From: Gammaproteobacteria bacterium
Lineage (GTDB): Bacteria > Pseudomonadota > Gammaproteobacteria > Steroidobacterales > Steroidobacteraceae
Length of the DNA: 39,167 nt
Assembly (NCBI GenBank): GCA_025357835.1
Contig: JANYLM010000033.1
Coordinates: forward strand, 1 to 39,167
Reading direction: 5' to 3'
The notes under the pieces were generated by a model. It worked only from the letters and a program-made list of their open reading frames with translations. It searched no databases and was not told the origin of the DNA. The translations under genes and the position numbers were made by a program. Below, piece after piece: positions 19,528 through 28,126 of the stretch (positions within the stretch are counted from its first letter, which is position 1; the number at the start of each line of letters is the position of its first letter).

Positions 19528-20564
19528 ATAAGGCGGACGGGTTGCGGATCGCTGTGGTCGGAGTATCGAGCCTGATCGGACAGGCCGTAATCGACGAGCT
19601 GCGAGCGCAGAAATTCGCGATTGCCGCGTTGCATGCGCTCGATGACGATCGCAATGTAGGGCGGCCGGTGGCCGACGAGGAGGGCGCGGTAACGGCCAAG
19701 ACTCCGGCGGTGAGCGACGTCGCGGCATTTGATTTCTCGCGCGTGGATCTGGCCTTCTTTTGCGGGCGGGCGGCGTTGTCTGAGCGCTATGCCGAAGCGG
19801 CCGCCGCGCATGCCTGGGTCATCGACGGCTCGGCGGCGTTTCGAACGCGGGCCGACGTGCCTTTGGTGGCGGCCGACATCAACGCCCAGGTGCTGGACGG
19901 CGTGGGCGCGCGCGGGCTGATCGCGCTGCCGGGAAGCGCCAGCGTGGCGCTGGCCACAGTGCTGGCGCCGCTGCATGCCCTTGCGGGCCTGGAGCGAGCT
20001 GAGGTGGCGACCTATCAGGCGGTGTCGGGCAGCGGCCGCGGGGCCATGGACGAACTGGCCGGGGAGACGGTGGCCATGCTGAGCGGCAAGAAGGCGAAGG
20101 GACGTGCCTTTGGCCGGCAGATCGCTTTCAATGTCATTCCTCAGGTGGATACCCTCGAGGCGGATGGTGTGTCGCGCGAAGAGCGCCGCTTATGGCAGGA
20201 GTGTCGCCGGTTGCTCGATCTGCCGGATCTGGCCATCAATGCGACCGCGGTGAGGGTGCCGGTGTTCTTCGGGCACAGCCTGGCAGTACACGCCAGCTTT
20301 CGGCGCCCCCTGAGCGTGGCCGATGCGGCGCCTGTGTTGCGGTGCGGCAGAGGCCTGAGTCTCATCGAGGCGGATTCGACGGCGGAATTTCCGACTCCGG
20401 CCACCTTGGCAAGCGCGCCCGATAAGGTATACGTAGGCCGAGTGCGGGCGGATTTGACTCGTGACCGCGCTCTAAATTTTTGGATCGTGGCCGATAATGT
20501 TCGGAAATGTGCGGCGCATAACGCAGTTTCGGTGGCCCATATTTTGGTAAATAGACCCCAGTAA
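19524..20564 (+). CDS. usg: Usg-like protein (aspartate-semialdehyde dehydrogenase family, catalytic Cys missing)
   Basis: The 346-residue protein has the ASADH fold: an N-terminal Rossmann segment ([20 protein letters not shown]), [30 protein letters not shown], then the C-terminal substrate/dimer domain ([57 protein letters not shown]). Active ASADH has a nucleophilic Cys in an NCST context; here the equivalent stretch is [16 protein letters not shown] without Cys, as in E. coli Usg. It is therefore unlikely to make aspartate semialdehyde. GGGAAG at 19509-19514 is its Shine-Dalgarno. It lies upstream of fimV as in Pseudomonas, but the true asd and leuB that flank it there are replaced by aroC and prmB. 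The function of Usg is not established. Confidence 0.88.
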   Translation: MNKADGLRIAVVGVSSLIGQAVIDELRAQKFAIAALHALDDDRNVGRPVADEEGAVTAKTPAVSDVAAFDFSRVDLAFFCGRAALSERYAEAAAAHAWVIDGSAAFRTRADVPLVAADINAQVLDGVGARGLIALPGSASVALATVLAPLHALAGLERAEVATYQAVSGSGRGAMDELAGETVAMLSGKKAKGRAFGRQIAFNVIPQVDTLEADGVSREERRLWQECRRLLDLPDLAINATAVRVPVFFGHSLAVHASFRRPLSVADAAPVLRCGRGLSLIEADSTAEFPTPATLASAPDKVYVGRVRADLTRDRALNFWIVADNVRKCAAHNAVSVAHILVNRPQ

Positions 20565-20574
20565 GATATAGTTA

Positions 20575-20602
20575 TTGGCTTATGTAAAAGGCAAGTGAGA
20601 AT
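20575..20602 (+). promoter_or_regulatory. Possible promoter in the usg-fimV gap
   Basis: The 104 bp gap is AT-rich for this window. TTGGCT (20575-20580) and GAGAAT (20597-20602) are separated by 16 bases; each matches four of six consensus positions. Nothing else stands out in the gap. Confidence 0.25.
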
Positions 20603-20668
20603 TCGATTCCAAGCTCCTATAGCACAATGAACTTTACCCTCTTGCCTACCAGATTCCTGGGAGTAGAA

Positions 20669-23600
20669 ATGTCTGTGACGATGCCCCGCCTCATGCTGCT
20701 GGCGTGCCTGCTGTCCCCTGCCTTTTTGTGGCCGTCCTCGTCTTGGGCGCTGGGGCTGGGTGAGATTCATTTGAATTCGGCGCTCAACGAGCCGATGAAC
20801 GCCGAGATCGACCTGATCGCGGCCGCTCCGGACGAATTGACCGCTCTGCGCGCGGCTCTGGCGGGCCGTGAGGCATTTACCCGCTATGGCATCGATCGGC
20901 CACCCTTCTTGTCGACGCTGACCTTCAAGGTGGGCAAGGGCAAGGATGGCCGAGACGCCTTGTTGGTGCGGTCCACCGACGCCATCCCCGAGCCCTTCGT
21001 CACGTTCCTGGTGGAAGTCAATTGGGCGCGCGGCCGACTGATGCGTGAGTACACGGTATTGCTGGACCCGCCGGTGTACACGCCGGGTGAGACGGCGAGT
21101 AGCGCCGCGCCAGTCACCGCAGCCACCGTCGCCGCCACTCCCGCTCGTCGGACTGCGCCTGCCGTGACCGCGGCGCCTCCCGCCAGCCACGTTCCGGCGG
21201 CCGGCCGGTCCACCGCCGCGTCGGCGTCGGCAACGCCGATCACCGGCACGACCTATCATGTGGGCAGCGGCGACACGCTCACCAAGATTGCACGCAGCTT
21301 GCACGCTGATACGCCCGCCAGCATCGATCAAACCATGATGGCGGTGTATCGCGCGAATCCCGATGCCTTCGGCGGGAATATCAATATTATGCGGCGTGGC
21401 GCGGTGCTGCGCGTCCCTGGTGCAGATGAAATCGCCGCTTTGAATCAGACCGAAGCCACGAATGACGTGCGCCGGCAAATGAATGCGTGGCGCGGCGACG
21501 GCGGCGGCGCGCCCAGCGGCCACTTGCGCCTGGTGACACCGAGCGGCGGCGCGGGTGGCGGTGATTCGAATGCCGCCAAATCGGAAGCACAAGCGCTCAA
21601 GGATCGCGTCAAGGACTTGGAAGGGCAGCTCGCCGAGTCGCATCGTTTGATCGATATCCGAAACAGCGAACTCAGCGCCCTGCAGCGCAAGCTCGGCGCG
21701 CCGGCTACGACTCCGGCCCCCGTGCCCGCGACGACCAGTACGGCTAAACCCACTCCCGCGCCGGCGGTCACCGCGGCACCGCCGCCCGCAGCTGTGCCGC
21801 CTCCGGTGGAAAGCACATCGACCCCGCCACCGGTGCATGCGCCCGCGCCTGTGGTGCAGAAGAAGCCGGTTGTGGCACCCGCGGAGTCGGGATCGTGGAT
21901 CGATTGGGTGGCGGCCAACTGGTGGGTGCCACTGGCGGTAATCATCGGCTTCATCCTGGTGCTGGTCCTGGCCGCGTGGCGGCGCAGACAGAGCGGTGCT
22001 GGCGACCTGAGCAGGATGGAAGCGACCGATGTCGCCGACTTCCGCGATCCGACCGACAAACTCTCCGGCGGGCGCAGGGGCGACGATTCATTCGTGGTCG
22101 AGGAATCCGGCGAACACCGACTGCCGGACTTCGACAGCGCGCCCGCCCACTTGGGCGATACGCATTCGGATATCAAATCGCCCGACGACACTATGTCGAG
22201 CGAAAGCGCGGTCAACCTCGATCAGGGCGACCCCCTGGCCGAAGCCGATTTTCATATGGCATACGGTCTGTATGACCAAGCCGCCGACCTGGTGCGCATT
22301 GCGCTGGAGCGCGAGCCGGACCGGCGCGATCTGCGGCTGAAACTGTTGGAGATTTATTTCGTTTGGGGCAATAAGGATGCATTCCTGCAGACGGCGAAGG
22401 GCCTAGAAGCGACGCGCGACCGAGCTCCCGCCGGCGAATGGGACAAGATCGTCATCATGGGCAAGCAGATTTGCCCGGACGAGCCTTTGTTCGCCGCCGT
22501 TGCCGGAAGCGGCCGGGGAGCGGGCGCTCTGGTCGATCTGAACCTCGAGGGCGGCGAGAATCGCGTCGATATCGATTTGTTCGGCGATCCAGAGGGCGAG
22601 CGCAGCCGCTTGGATCACCCTCTGGCCAAGGAGGGCGACGATGCCGCGGCCACCGGTGAGTCACCGCGCATGCACGCCGGATCGGATCTTGATTTCACCT
22701 TGGATACGCCGGAGCGCGGTGCGGACGAATCGCCCACCCGCGAGATGCCGCCGCGCGACGAGCCCACCGTCGAATCCGAATTGATGAATTTCACGGATGC
22801 TCCCACCACGGAATCGCCGGTGTTGAAGGTAAACGAGTCGCGCGATCGGCTTTCCTCGAAGTTGGGGTCGGCGAAAATCGATCAAACTGCCGAGGTATCG
22901 ATCGACGATTTGGGCTTGGATCTCGATCAACTCGAGCAAACCGGCGCGCCGTCGATCAGCAACTCGCAACTCGCAGAGACGGATCATCCTTCCGACGCAC
23001 CGACTATGGTGGCGGGTCTGGATGAAAAGTCGCGGCGCATGATGGCGGAGGCGGAGGGCCGCTCGCGCGATCGTGATCTGACCGAATTGGAGCGCGAATT
23101 GGAAGCCTCGTTCGTCGCCGACTTGGGCTCCGACCATGAAGAAATAAAAACGGCGGTGCTGGGCCCTGAATCTGCACCCACCGTGCAAATGCCCCGCAGT
23201 TTCGACGTCGTGGATGGCGAGAAAGTGGATGTAGATTCCACCTCGAAGCTGCGCAATCTGAGTGGCGACAGCATCGACTTGGACCTGGATCGGCTGGCGA
23301 GTGCACTGGGAAGCGGCGATACCGTCGAGCAGCCGCGTGCGGAAGAACAGGTATTCTCGAACGAGGTATTCGAGGCCAGTCAGCGCAGTCGCCGCGTCGA
23401 CTTGGACGTGGGCGAAGTTCTCAACAGCGGCGAGGCACCGACCAATAAGCTGCAGGCCATCTCCACGGCGCGCACCGTCAAGCTCAATGCCGATGATGGC
23501 GGGCTGGCTGAGCTGGAGCCGGTGACCATGAGCGAGGTTGGCACCAAGCTGGATCTGGCGCGCGCATACATGGACATGGGCGATCCCGAAGGTGCGCGCA

Positions 23601-23683
23601 GTATTCTCGAGGAAGTCGTGCAGGAAGGCTCCGCCAGTCAGAAACAGGAAGCGCAGCGCCTGATCGAGACTTTGCCCGGTTAA
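20669..23683 (+). CDS. fimV: FimV/HubP family polar peptidoglycan-binding protein
   Basis: FimV-type proteins anchor polar machinery and support type IV pilus assembly and cAMP/c-di-GMP signalling. The 1004-residue product has a signal peptide (about 1-27), the FimV N-terminal domain beginning LGLGEIHLNSALNEPMNAEI, an Ala/Pro linker, a LysM domain (about 192-252, TYHVGSGDTLTKIARSL), a coiled coil (about 301-344), a second Pro-rich linker, one transmembrane helix (about 417-437, WWVPLAVIIGFILVLVLAAW), a long acidic cytoplasmic region with repeated D/E-rich elements, a TPR-like helix pair after the membrane (DPLAEADFHMAYGLYDQAADL) and the C-terminal FimV domain (about 953-1003, LDLARAYMDMGDPEGARSIL). 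ATG 20669 is preferred over ATG 20627 because GGGAG lies just upstream and the signal peptide starts there. It ends one base before truA. Confidence 0.94.
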   Translation: MSVTMPRLMLLACLLSPAFLWPSSSWALGLGEIHLNSALNEPMNAEIDLIAAAPDELTALRAALAGREAFTRYGIDRPPFLSTLTFKVGKGKDGRDALLVRSTDAIPEPFVTFLVEVNWARGRLMREYTVLLDPPVYTPGETASSAAPVTAATVAATPARRTAPAVTAAPPASHVPAAGRSTAASASATPITGTTYHVGSGDTLTKIARSLHADTPASIDQTMMAVYRANPDAFGGNINIMRRGAVLRVPGADEIAALNQTEATNDVRRQMNAWRGDGGGAPSGHLRLVTPSGGAGGGDSNAAKSEAQALKDRVKDLEGQLAESHRLIDIRNSELSALQRKLGAPATTPAPVPATTSTAKPTPAPAVTAAPPPAAVPPPVESTSTPPPVHAPAPVVQKKPVVAPAESGSWIDWVAANWWVPLAVIIGFILVLVLAAWRRRQSGAGDLSRMEATDVADFRDPTDKLSGGRRGDDSFVVEESGEHRLPDFDSAPAHLGDTHSDIKSPDDTMSSESAVNLDQGDPLAEADFHMAYGLYDQAADLVRIALEREPDRRDLRLKLLEIYFVWGNKDAFLQTAKGLEATRDRAPAGEWDKIVIMGKQICPDEPLFAAVAGSGRGAGALVDLNLEGGENRVDIDLFGDPEGERSRLDHPLAKEGDDAAATGESPRMHAGSDLDFTLDTPERGADESPTREMPPRDEPTVESELMNFTDAPTTESPVLKVNESRDRLSSKLGSAKIDQTAEVSIDDLGLDLDQLEQTGAPSISNSQLAETDHPSDAPTMVAGLDEKSRRMMAEAEGRSRDRDLTELERELEASFVADLGSDHEEIKTAVLGPESAPTVQMPRSFDVVDGEKVDVDSTSKLRNLSGDSIDLDLDRLASALGSGDTVEQPRAEEQVFSNEVFEASQRSRRVDLDVGEVLNSGEAPTNKLQAISTARTVKLNADDGGLAELEPVTMSEVGTKLDLARAYMDMGDPEGARSILEEVVQEGSASQKQEAQRLIETLPG

Positions 23684-23684
23684 C

Positions 23685-24533
23685 GTGGATGCCTCTGGAG
23701 CCAGGGCCAGGGGCCGCCGGGTCGCCGCCATCGTCGAGTACGACGGTACCGAGTATGCCGGTTGGCAATCGCAGGAGCACTCGGCATCCATACAAGATGC
23801 GGTGCAGGCGGCGGTTTCTTTCGTGGCTGGCGAGCCCGTTGTGGTGATCTGTGCCGGCCGCACCGATAGCGGCGTGCACGCGACGGGCCAGGTCATTCAT
23901 TTCGACACCAACGCCGTGCGCACTCCCCGCGCCTGGGTGCTGGGGGCCAACACCAAGCTCTCACAGGCCATAGCGCTGCAATGGGCCGGGGAAGTCACAT
24001 TTGGATTTCACGCACGGCACCGGGCGATTCGCCGTATCTACCGCTACTGCATATTGAACCGCAGCGCGCGCTCGGCTCTGCAGCGCACGCGCAGCGCCTG
24101 GATTCACCGCCCGCTGGACGCGACGGCCATGCATGCCGCGGCGCAGGTGCTGGTGGGCGAGCATGATTTTTCCGCCTTTCGCTCGGTGGAGTGCCAGTCG
24201 AAAACCACGGTAAGGCGCGTCGAGAAGATCGAGGTGAGGCGCGACGGCGACTATCTGTGGCTGGAGATCGCGGCGAACGCGTACTTGCACCACATGGTAC
24301 GCAATATCGTGGGTACGCTACTCGCCGTGCAGCGAGAAGCCGACCCGGCGGCGGCCATGAGTCGCGTACTGGACGGCGGCAATCGCCGCTTCGCCGGCGC
24401 CACGGCCCCGGCCGCCGGCTTGTACCTGTGGCGCGTCGAGTACCCGGCGATTTACGGTATTCCGATGCCTGACCACGGGATGCTGCTGCCGCCCATCGGC
24501 CGATATTCGATCAGCGACGCGCCGGCGGGCTGA
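23685..24533 (+). CDS. truA: tRNA pseudouridine(38-40) synthase
   Basis: TruA isomerises uridines 38-40 in the anticodon stem of many tRNAs. The 282-residue protein shows EYDGTEYAGWQSQ, the catalytic Asp61 in CAGRTDSGVHATGQV, FHARHRAIRRIYRYCI, HDFSAFRS, and the C-terminal HHMVRNIVGTL. The start is GTG at 23685, one base after the fimV stop, so expression likely depends on ribosomes finishing fimV. A C-terminal tail (YGIPMPDHGMLLPPIGRYSI) is family-like. In Pseudomonas trpF follows truA; here accD starts 17 bases after the stop. Confidence 0.96.
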   Translation: MDASGARARGRRVAAIVEYDGTEYAGWQSQEHSASIQDAVQAAVSFVAGEPVVVICAGRTDSGVHATGQVIHFDTNAVRTPRAWVLGANTKLSQAIALQWAGEVTFGFHARHRAIRRIYRYCILNRSARSALQRTRSAWIHRPLDATAMHAAAQVLVGEHDFSAFRSVECQSKTTVRRVEKIEVRRDGDYLWLEIAANAYLHHMVRNIVGTLLAVQREADPAAAMSRVLDGGNRRFAGATAPAAGLYLWRVEYPAIYGIPMPDHGMLLPPIGRYSISDAPAG

Positions 24534-24550
24534 TTGGGCTAGACTAGCTT

Positions 24551-25417
24551 ATGTCCTGGTTCGAGCGAATTGTCCCGTCGCGTATCAAAACCGAGCGCCG
24601 CACGCGCTCAGTGCCGGAAGGCTTGTGGACCAAGTGCCCGGCCTGCGATGCCGTGCTGTATCGAGCGGAGATCGAACGCAATCTGCACGTGTGCCCGAAG
24701 TGCAGCCATCACATGCGAATCAACGGCCGCGAACGGCTGGCGAAATTCCTCGACACCGGTTCGACCACCGAACTTGCCACCACGGTTGAGCCAGAGGATC
24801 CGCTTAAATTCAAGGATTCGAAGCGCTACAAGGATCGCCTCGTCCAGGCGCAGAAGCAGACCGGCGAACGCGATGCACTGATCGTGATGGCGGGAAAATT
24901 GGCCGGCTTGGACTTGGTGGCATGCGCCTTCGAGTTCCGCTTTTTGGGCGGCTCAATGGGGTCCGTCGTGGGCGAGAAATTCGTGCGCGCGGTGGAACAC
25001 AGTCTCGAACATCGCATGCCGCTGGTGTGTTTCGCGGCGAGTGGCGGTGCGCGCATGCAGGAGGCGCTATATTCACTGCTGCATATGGCGAAGACCAGCG
25101 CCGCGCTCAAACGCCTCTCGGAAGCGCGGCTGCCGTTCATTTCGGTCATGACCGACCCAACCACCGGCGGTGTTTCCGCCAGCCTCGCTATGTTGGGAGA
25201 CATCAATATTGGCGAACCGAAGGCCCTGATCGGCTTCGCCGGCCCGCGCGTGATTCAACAGACCGTCCGCGAAACCCTGCCGGAAGGCTTTCAGCGCAGC
25301 GAATTTCTACTCGAGCACGGCGCGCTTGACATGATCGTCGATCGGCGTGAGCTGCGCGATCGCATCGGCGCAATGCTGCGCTTACTGACCGGCAAAGAAC
25401 CCGCCGCCGCAGCATAA
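24551..25417 (+). CDS. accD: Acetyl-CoA carboxylase, carboxyltransferase subunit beta
   Basis: This forms the carboxyltransferase with AccA and makes malonyl-CoA for fatty acid synthesis. The 288-residue protein has the N-terminal four-Cys zinc finger (Cys29, Cys32, Cys48, Cys51: CPACDAVLY and [10 protein letters not shown]), which also binds RNA in E. coli, then the crotonase-like domain with [51 protein letters not shown] and [12 protein letters not shown]. Only a weak Shine-Dalgarno precedes the ATG. accA is not in the window, as in most proteobacteria. The accD-folC pair is a conserved link. Confidence 0.97.
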   Translation: MSWFERIVPSRIKTERRTRSVPEGLWTKCPACDAVLYRAEIERNLHVCPKCSHHMRINGRERLAKFLDTGSTTELATTVEPEDPLKFKDSKRYKDRLVQAQKQTGERDALIVMAGKLAGLDLVACAFEFRFLGGSMGSVVGEKFVRAVEHSLEHRMPLVCFAASGGARMQEALYSLLHMAKTSAALKRLSEARLPFISVMTDPTTGGVSASLAMLGDINIGEPKALIGFAGPRVIQQTVRETLPEGFQRSEFLLEHGALDMIVDRRELRDRIGAMLRLLTGKEPAAAA

Positions 25418-25426
25418 AGGCAGCCG

Positions 25427-26764
25427 GTGGTGCCACGTAGTCTGGAGCAGTGGCTGGCCTATCAATCGCAGGTGCATCCGCAGGCCATTGATCTTGGCCT
25501 GGACCGGCTGATGCAGGTGCTTGAACGCCTAGGCTGGCGGCAACCCACGGTTCCGGTGATAACCGTGGCCGGCACCAACGGCAAGGGATCGGTAAGCGGC
25601 TATTGCGCAGCCATCATGCGCGCGGCCGGCTACCGAGTCGGCACATTCACCTCGCCGCATCTGCGCGACTACCGCGAGCGGATCGGGATTCATGATCGCT
25701 GGGTCAGCGCCGCAGAGCTGGTGTCGGCCTTCGAACGGATCGAGGCCGCACGCGGCGAGGTGGGCCTGACTTTCTTCGAGTTCAATACTCTCGCAGCCCT
25801 GTTGGTGTTCGAAGCCGCGAAGCTCGACGCATGGGTTTTAGAGATCGGCATGGGCGGCCGCTTGGACGCCGTCAATGTGGTCGATCCGGATGTCGCCGTG
25901 GTGGTCAGCATCGGCTTGGACCATCAAGAATACTTGGGCACCACCCTCGAGGCCATCGGGCGCGAGAAGGCAGGCATTTTTCGCCGGGGCCGTGCGGCCG
26001 TACTGGGCAGCCTCGACATGCCCGACGTCGTCGAGAATACGGCGCGCAGCATCGGCGCGCCGCTCAAGCGTCTGGGCGCGGAGTTCAGCTACATCGTTGC
26101 GGGCGCCGGCTGGCGCTACCGCGGGACTCGGTGGGACTTGCCGCGCCTGCCTGCGCCTGCACTGGTGGGCGATACGCAATACGCCAATGCGGCCACGGCC
26201 ATCGCCGCTCTCGAAGAAATCGATGCGCGCTTGGACATTCCAGTCGCGGCGGTGGCGCGGGGTCTGACCCAGGTGCGATTGACCGCACGCTTCCAGGTGA
26301 TCGCGCCCACGGCGCCCGGCTCACCCACGTGGATATTGGATGTGGCGCACAACCCCGCCGCGGCACGCGTGCTGGCGCGCAACTTGCGCGACCGACCCAT
26401 CGGTGGTCGGACCCTGGCCGTATGCGGAATCTTGGCCGACAAGGACGCGGCGGGCGTTGTGGCGGAATTGCGCGATTGCGTCCATGCATGGTGGTGCATT
26501 CCCACGGAGGGCGAGCGCGGGCGCAGCGGCGCTGCGTTGGCACAGATGATCCGGAGCCAGCTCGGCGCGCCCGTCGAAGCGGCGGATAGCACGTCCGCGG
26601 GGTGCGCCGCGGCGTTGGCTCACTCAAAGCCTATGGACCGCATCGTCGTCTTCGGCTCCTTCCACGCGGTAGGGCCCGTACTGGATTGGCTCGAGTCGCA
26701 TGACTTGCTGCCACCGGCCACGCTTCCCGAATATACTGCGGCCCCCCAACCCACCTACGTTTAA
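25427..26764 (+). CDS. folC: Bifunctional folylpolyglutamate synthase / dihydrofolate synthase
   Basis: This ATP-dependent ligase of the Mur ligase superfamily adds glutamate to dihydropteroate and then to folates. The 445-residue protein shows the family N-terminus (LEQWLAYQSQVHPQAIDLGL), the P-loop AGTNGKGSV (48-56), TFTSPHLRDYRERIGI, EIGMGGRLDAVNVVDPDVA, SIGLDHQEYLGTTLEAIGREKAGIF, and the C-terminal DVAHNPAAARVLA and VCGILADKDAAG. The start is one of two tandem GTG codons (25427 or 25430); AAGG at 25417-25420, overlapping the accD stop, is the ribosome-binding site. It is in the conserved accD-folC-SPOR-cvpA-purF order. Confidence 0.96.
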   Translation: MVPRSLEQWLAYQSQVHPQAIDLGLDRLMQVLERLGWRQPTVPVITVAGTNGKGSVSGYCAAIMRAAGYRVGTFTSPHLRDYRERIGIHDRWVSAAELVSAFERIEAARGEVGLTFFEFNTLAALLVFEAAKLDAWVLEIGMGGRLDAVNVVDPDVAVVVSIGLDHQEYLGTTLEAIGREKAGIFRRGRAAVLGSLDMPDVVENTARSIGAPLKRLGAEFSYIVAGAGWRYRGTRWDLPRLPAPALVGDTQYANAATAIAALEEIDARLDIPVAAVARGLTQVRLTARFQVIAPTAPGSPTWILDVAHNPAAARVLARNLRDRPIGGRTLAVCGILADKDAAGVVAELRDCVHAWWCIPTEGERGRSGAALAQMIRSQLGAPVEAADSTSAGCAAALAHSKPMDRIVVFGSFHAVGPVLDWLESHDLLPPATLPEYTAAPQPTYV

Positions 26765-26778
26765 GGCTGTCACTCGCT

Positions 26779-27465
26779 ATGGATCGTCGCGTCAAAGAAC
26801 GTCTCGTCGGCGCATCGATCTTGGTCGTGCTGTTCGTGTTGATAGTGCCGGAACTGCTGTCGGGTCCCACACCGGGGGGTCCCGTGGGTCCGAGGCTGCC
26901 CGTGAGCGCGCCCGAACCGGTTCGCAATGTCACCGTGGATTTGGCCACAGCCAAGCCTCCCGAACCCGAGACGGCAGTGGATGCTGCCGCCGCGTCCAGC
27001 GCCACCCCTGCCGGAGACGAAACCGGTGCCCAGCCGACGGCCGTACCCGCGGCGGCGATACGGCGCTCGGTAGTGCCATCGATGTCGCGCAGTTCAGCAT
27101 TGCAGCGAGCAGCGTCGCCGTCCGCGGCGCCGCCCGCAACGGCGTCGCCGGGAGCCGGCGCGGCCGCGCCGCTTGAATCGCCGCCTTCGGCCCTAATATC
27201 GCCTGTAGCGGGGAAGCCGGCGATTACCGGGCACACCTGGGCCATACAGTTGGGCAGCTTCGCCAGTCGCGCTAACGCCGATAAACTGGTGCGCCAAGTC
27301 AAGGCGCACGGCTTTGCGGTATACGTGTTATCGAGCGGTTCGGGAGCCTCCCAGCGGCACCGAGTGCGTATCGGCCCCCTGGCGGATCGCAGTGCCGCCA
27401 CTCAAGCGGCGGCGAAACTGAAGGCACTGGGACATACCGGCAGCGTCGTGCCCCCAGCAGCTTGA
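26779..27465 (+). CDS. SPOR-domain membrane protein (DedD-like)
   Basis: The 228-residue protein has a short cytoplasmic N-terminus (MDRRVKERLVGAS), one transmembrane helix (about 11-28), a low-complexity Ala/Pro/Ser/Thr periplasmic linker (about 30-145) and a C-terminal SPOR domain (about 150-226: WAIQLGSFASRANADKLVRQ, RHRVRIGPLADRSAA, TGSVVPPA). SPOR domains bind denuded peptidoglycan glycan strands at the septum, so a role in cell division is expected. Topology and position between folC and cvpA match E. coli DedD. A 126 bp gap with a hairpin follows. Confidence 0.92.
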   Translation: MDRRVKERLVGASILVVLFVLIVPELLSGPTPGGPVGPRLPVSAPEPVRNVTVDLATAKPPEPETAVDAAAASSATPAGDETGAQPTAVPAAAIRRSVVPSMSRSSALQRAASPSAAPPATASPGAGAAAPLESPPSALISPVAGKPAITGHTWAIQLGSFASRANADKLVRQVKAHGFAVYVLSSGSGASQRHRVRIGPLADRSAATQAAAKLKALGHTGSVVPPAA

Positions 27466-27545
27466 TTTGGGATTTGTGACGCCCGTTTCACGGCGGCGCC
27501 CCGAACGCTCCGGTAGAATGTTGGCATCTTTTACAAATTTACCGG

Positions 27546-27566
27546 ACGGGGTCGCCTCGACCCCGT
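27546..27566 (+). repeat. Perfect 9-bp hairpin in cvpA-purF leader
   Basis: ACGGGGTCG (27546-27554) and CGACCCCGT (27558-27566) pair exactly over a CCT loop. No poly-T follows. It lies 25 bases before the cvpA ATG and 13 bases before its GGAG ribosome-binding site. TAGAAT at 27514-27519 could be a -10 element upstream, but it has no good -35. No PurR-type palindrome (ACGCAAACGTTTGCGT) is seen. Confidence 0.65.
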
Positions 27567-27591
27567 TGAACTCGGCGCGGAGCGCCTAGAT

Positions 27592-28110
27592 ATGACGGCA
27601 GCGGATCTCCTACTAGTCGTGGTTTTGTTGGGTTCAACCATCATCGGGTTACTGCGCGGATTCGTCCGCGAAGCAGTGTCCCTGGTTTTTTGGGTGCTCG
27701 CCATCTGGGCGGCCTGGAAATTCGGTCCCGTCGTCGAGCCCCACCTGGGCGGCTTGCTCGCCGCTCCCAACGTGGCGCCGTGGGTCGGACGTCTGACTAT
27801 GTTGGTCCTCGTGCTGTTGGCCGGCTGGATCATCGGCATGCTGCTGAGCTACTTCACCCGCAGCGTGGGCTTGGGTGCCATGGATCGAGTCATCGGTCTG
27901 CTGTTCGGCCTGATGCGCGGGATTGTGCTGATGGGGTTGATCATCATCGGCGGCGAGCTGCTGAATTTGAATCACGAAGAGTGGTGGCACCGGTCGAAGC
28001 TGGTTCCTTATGGTGAAACGGTCGGCGATTGGCTGCGGGCCATGGTCGGCGAGAAGGGCGAACCTTGGGCCAAGCTCGAGCGCCTGACCGGAGTCAAAGT
28101 CAGGCCCTAG
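27592..28110 (+). CDS. cvpA: CvpA family inner membrane protein
   Basis: The 172-residue protein has four hydrophobic helices (about 3-22, 28-46, 64-86, 98-120) and the family signature [21 protein letters not shown], with [25 protein letters not shown] in the second half. CvpA is needed for colicin V export and for envelope stress and bile resistance in enterobacteria; its molecular activity is unclear. GGAG at 27579-27582 is the Shine-Dalgarno. purF follows after 16 bases, the classical cvpA-purF pair. Confidence 0.94.
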   Translation: MTAADLLLVVVLLGSTIIGLLRGFVREAVSLVFWVLAIWAAWKFGPVVEPHLGGLLAAPNVAPWVGRLTMLVLVLLAGWIIGMLLSYFTRSVGLGAMDRVIGLLFGLMRGIVLMGLIIIGGELLNLNHEEWWHRSKLVPYGETVGDWLRAMVGEKGEPWAKLERLTGVKVRP

Positions 28111-28126
28111 CAGGGCGGAGGTCATC

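Noticed and set aside
20141..21838. 565-codon minus-strand ORF opposite usg/fimV
   Set aside because: Arg/Gly/His/Ala-rich composition with no recognisable domain, lying exactly opposite two well-supported genes; a shadow ORF from GC-rich codon positions.
22661..23896. 411-codon minus-strand ORF opposite fimV/truA
   Set aside because: Antisense shadow of the acidic fimV region (few stops appear opposite GA-rich codons); no motif, no ribosome-binding site.
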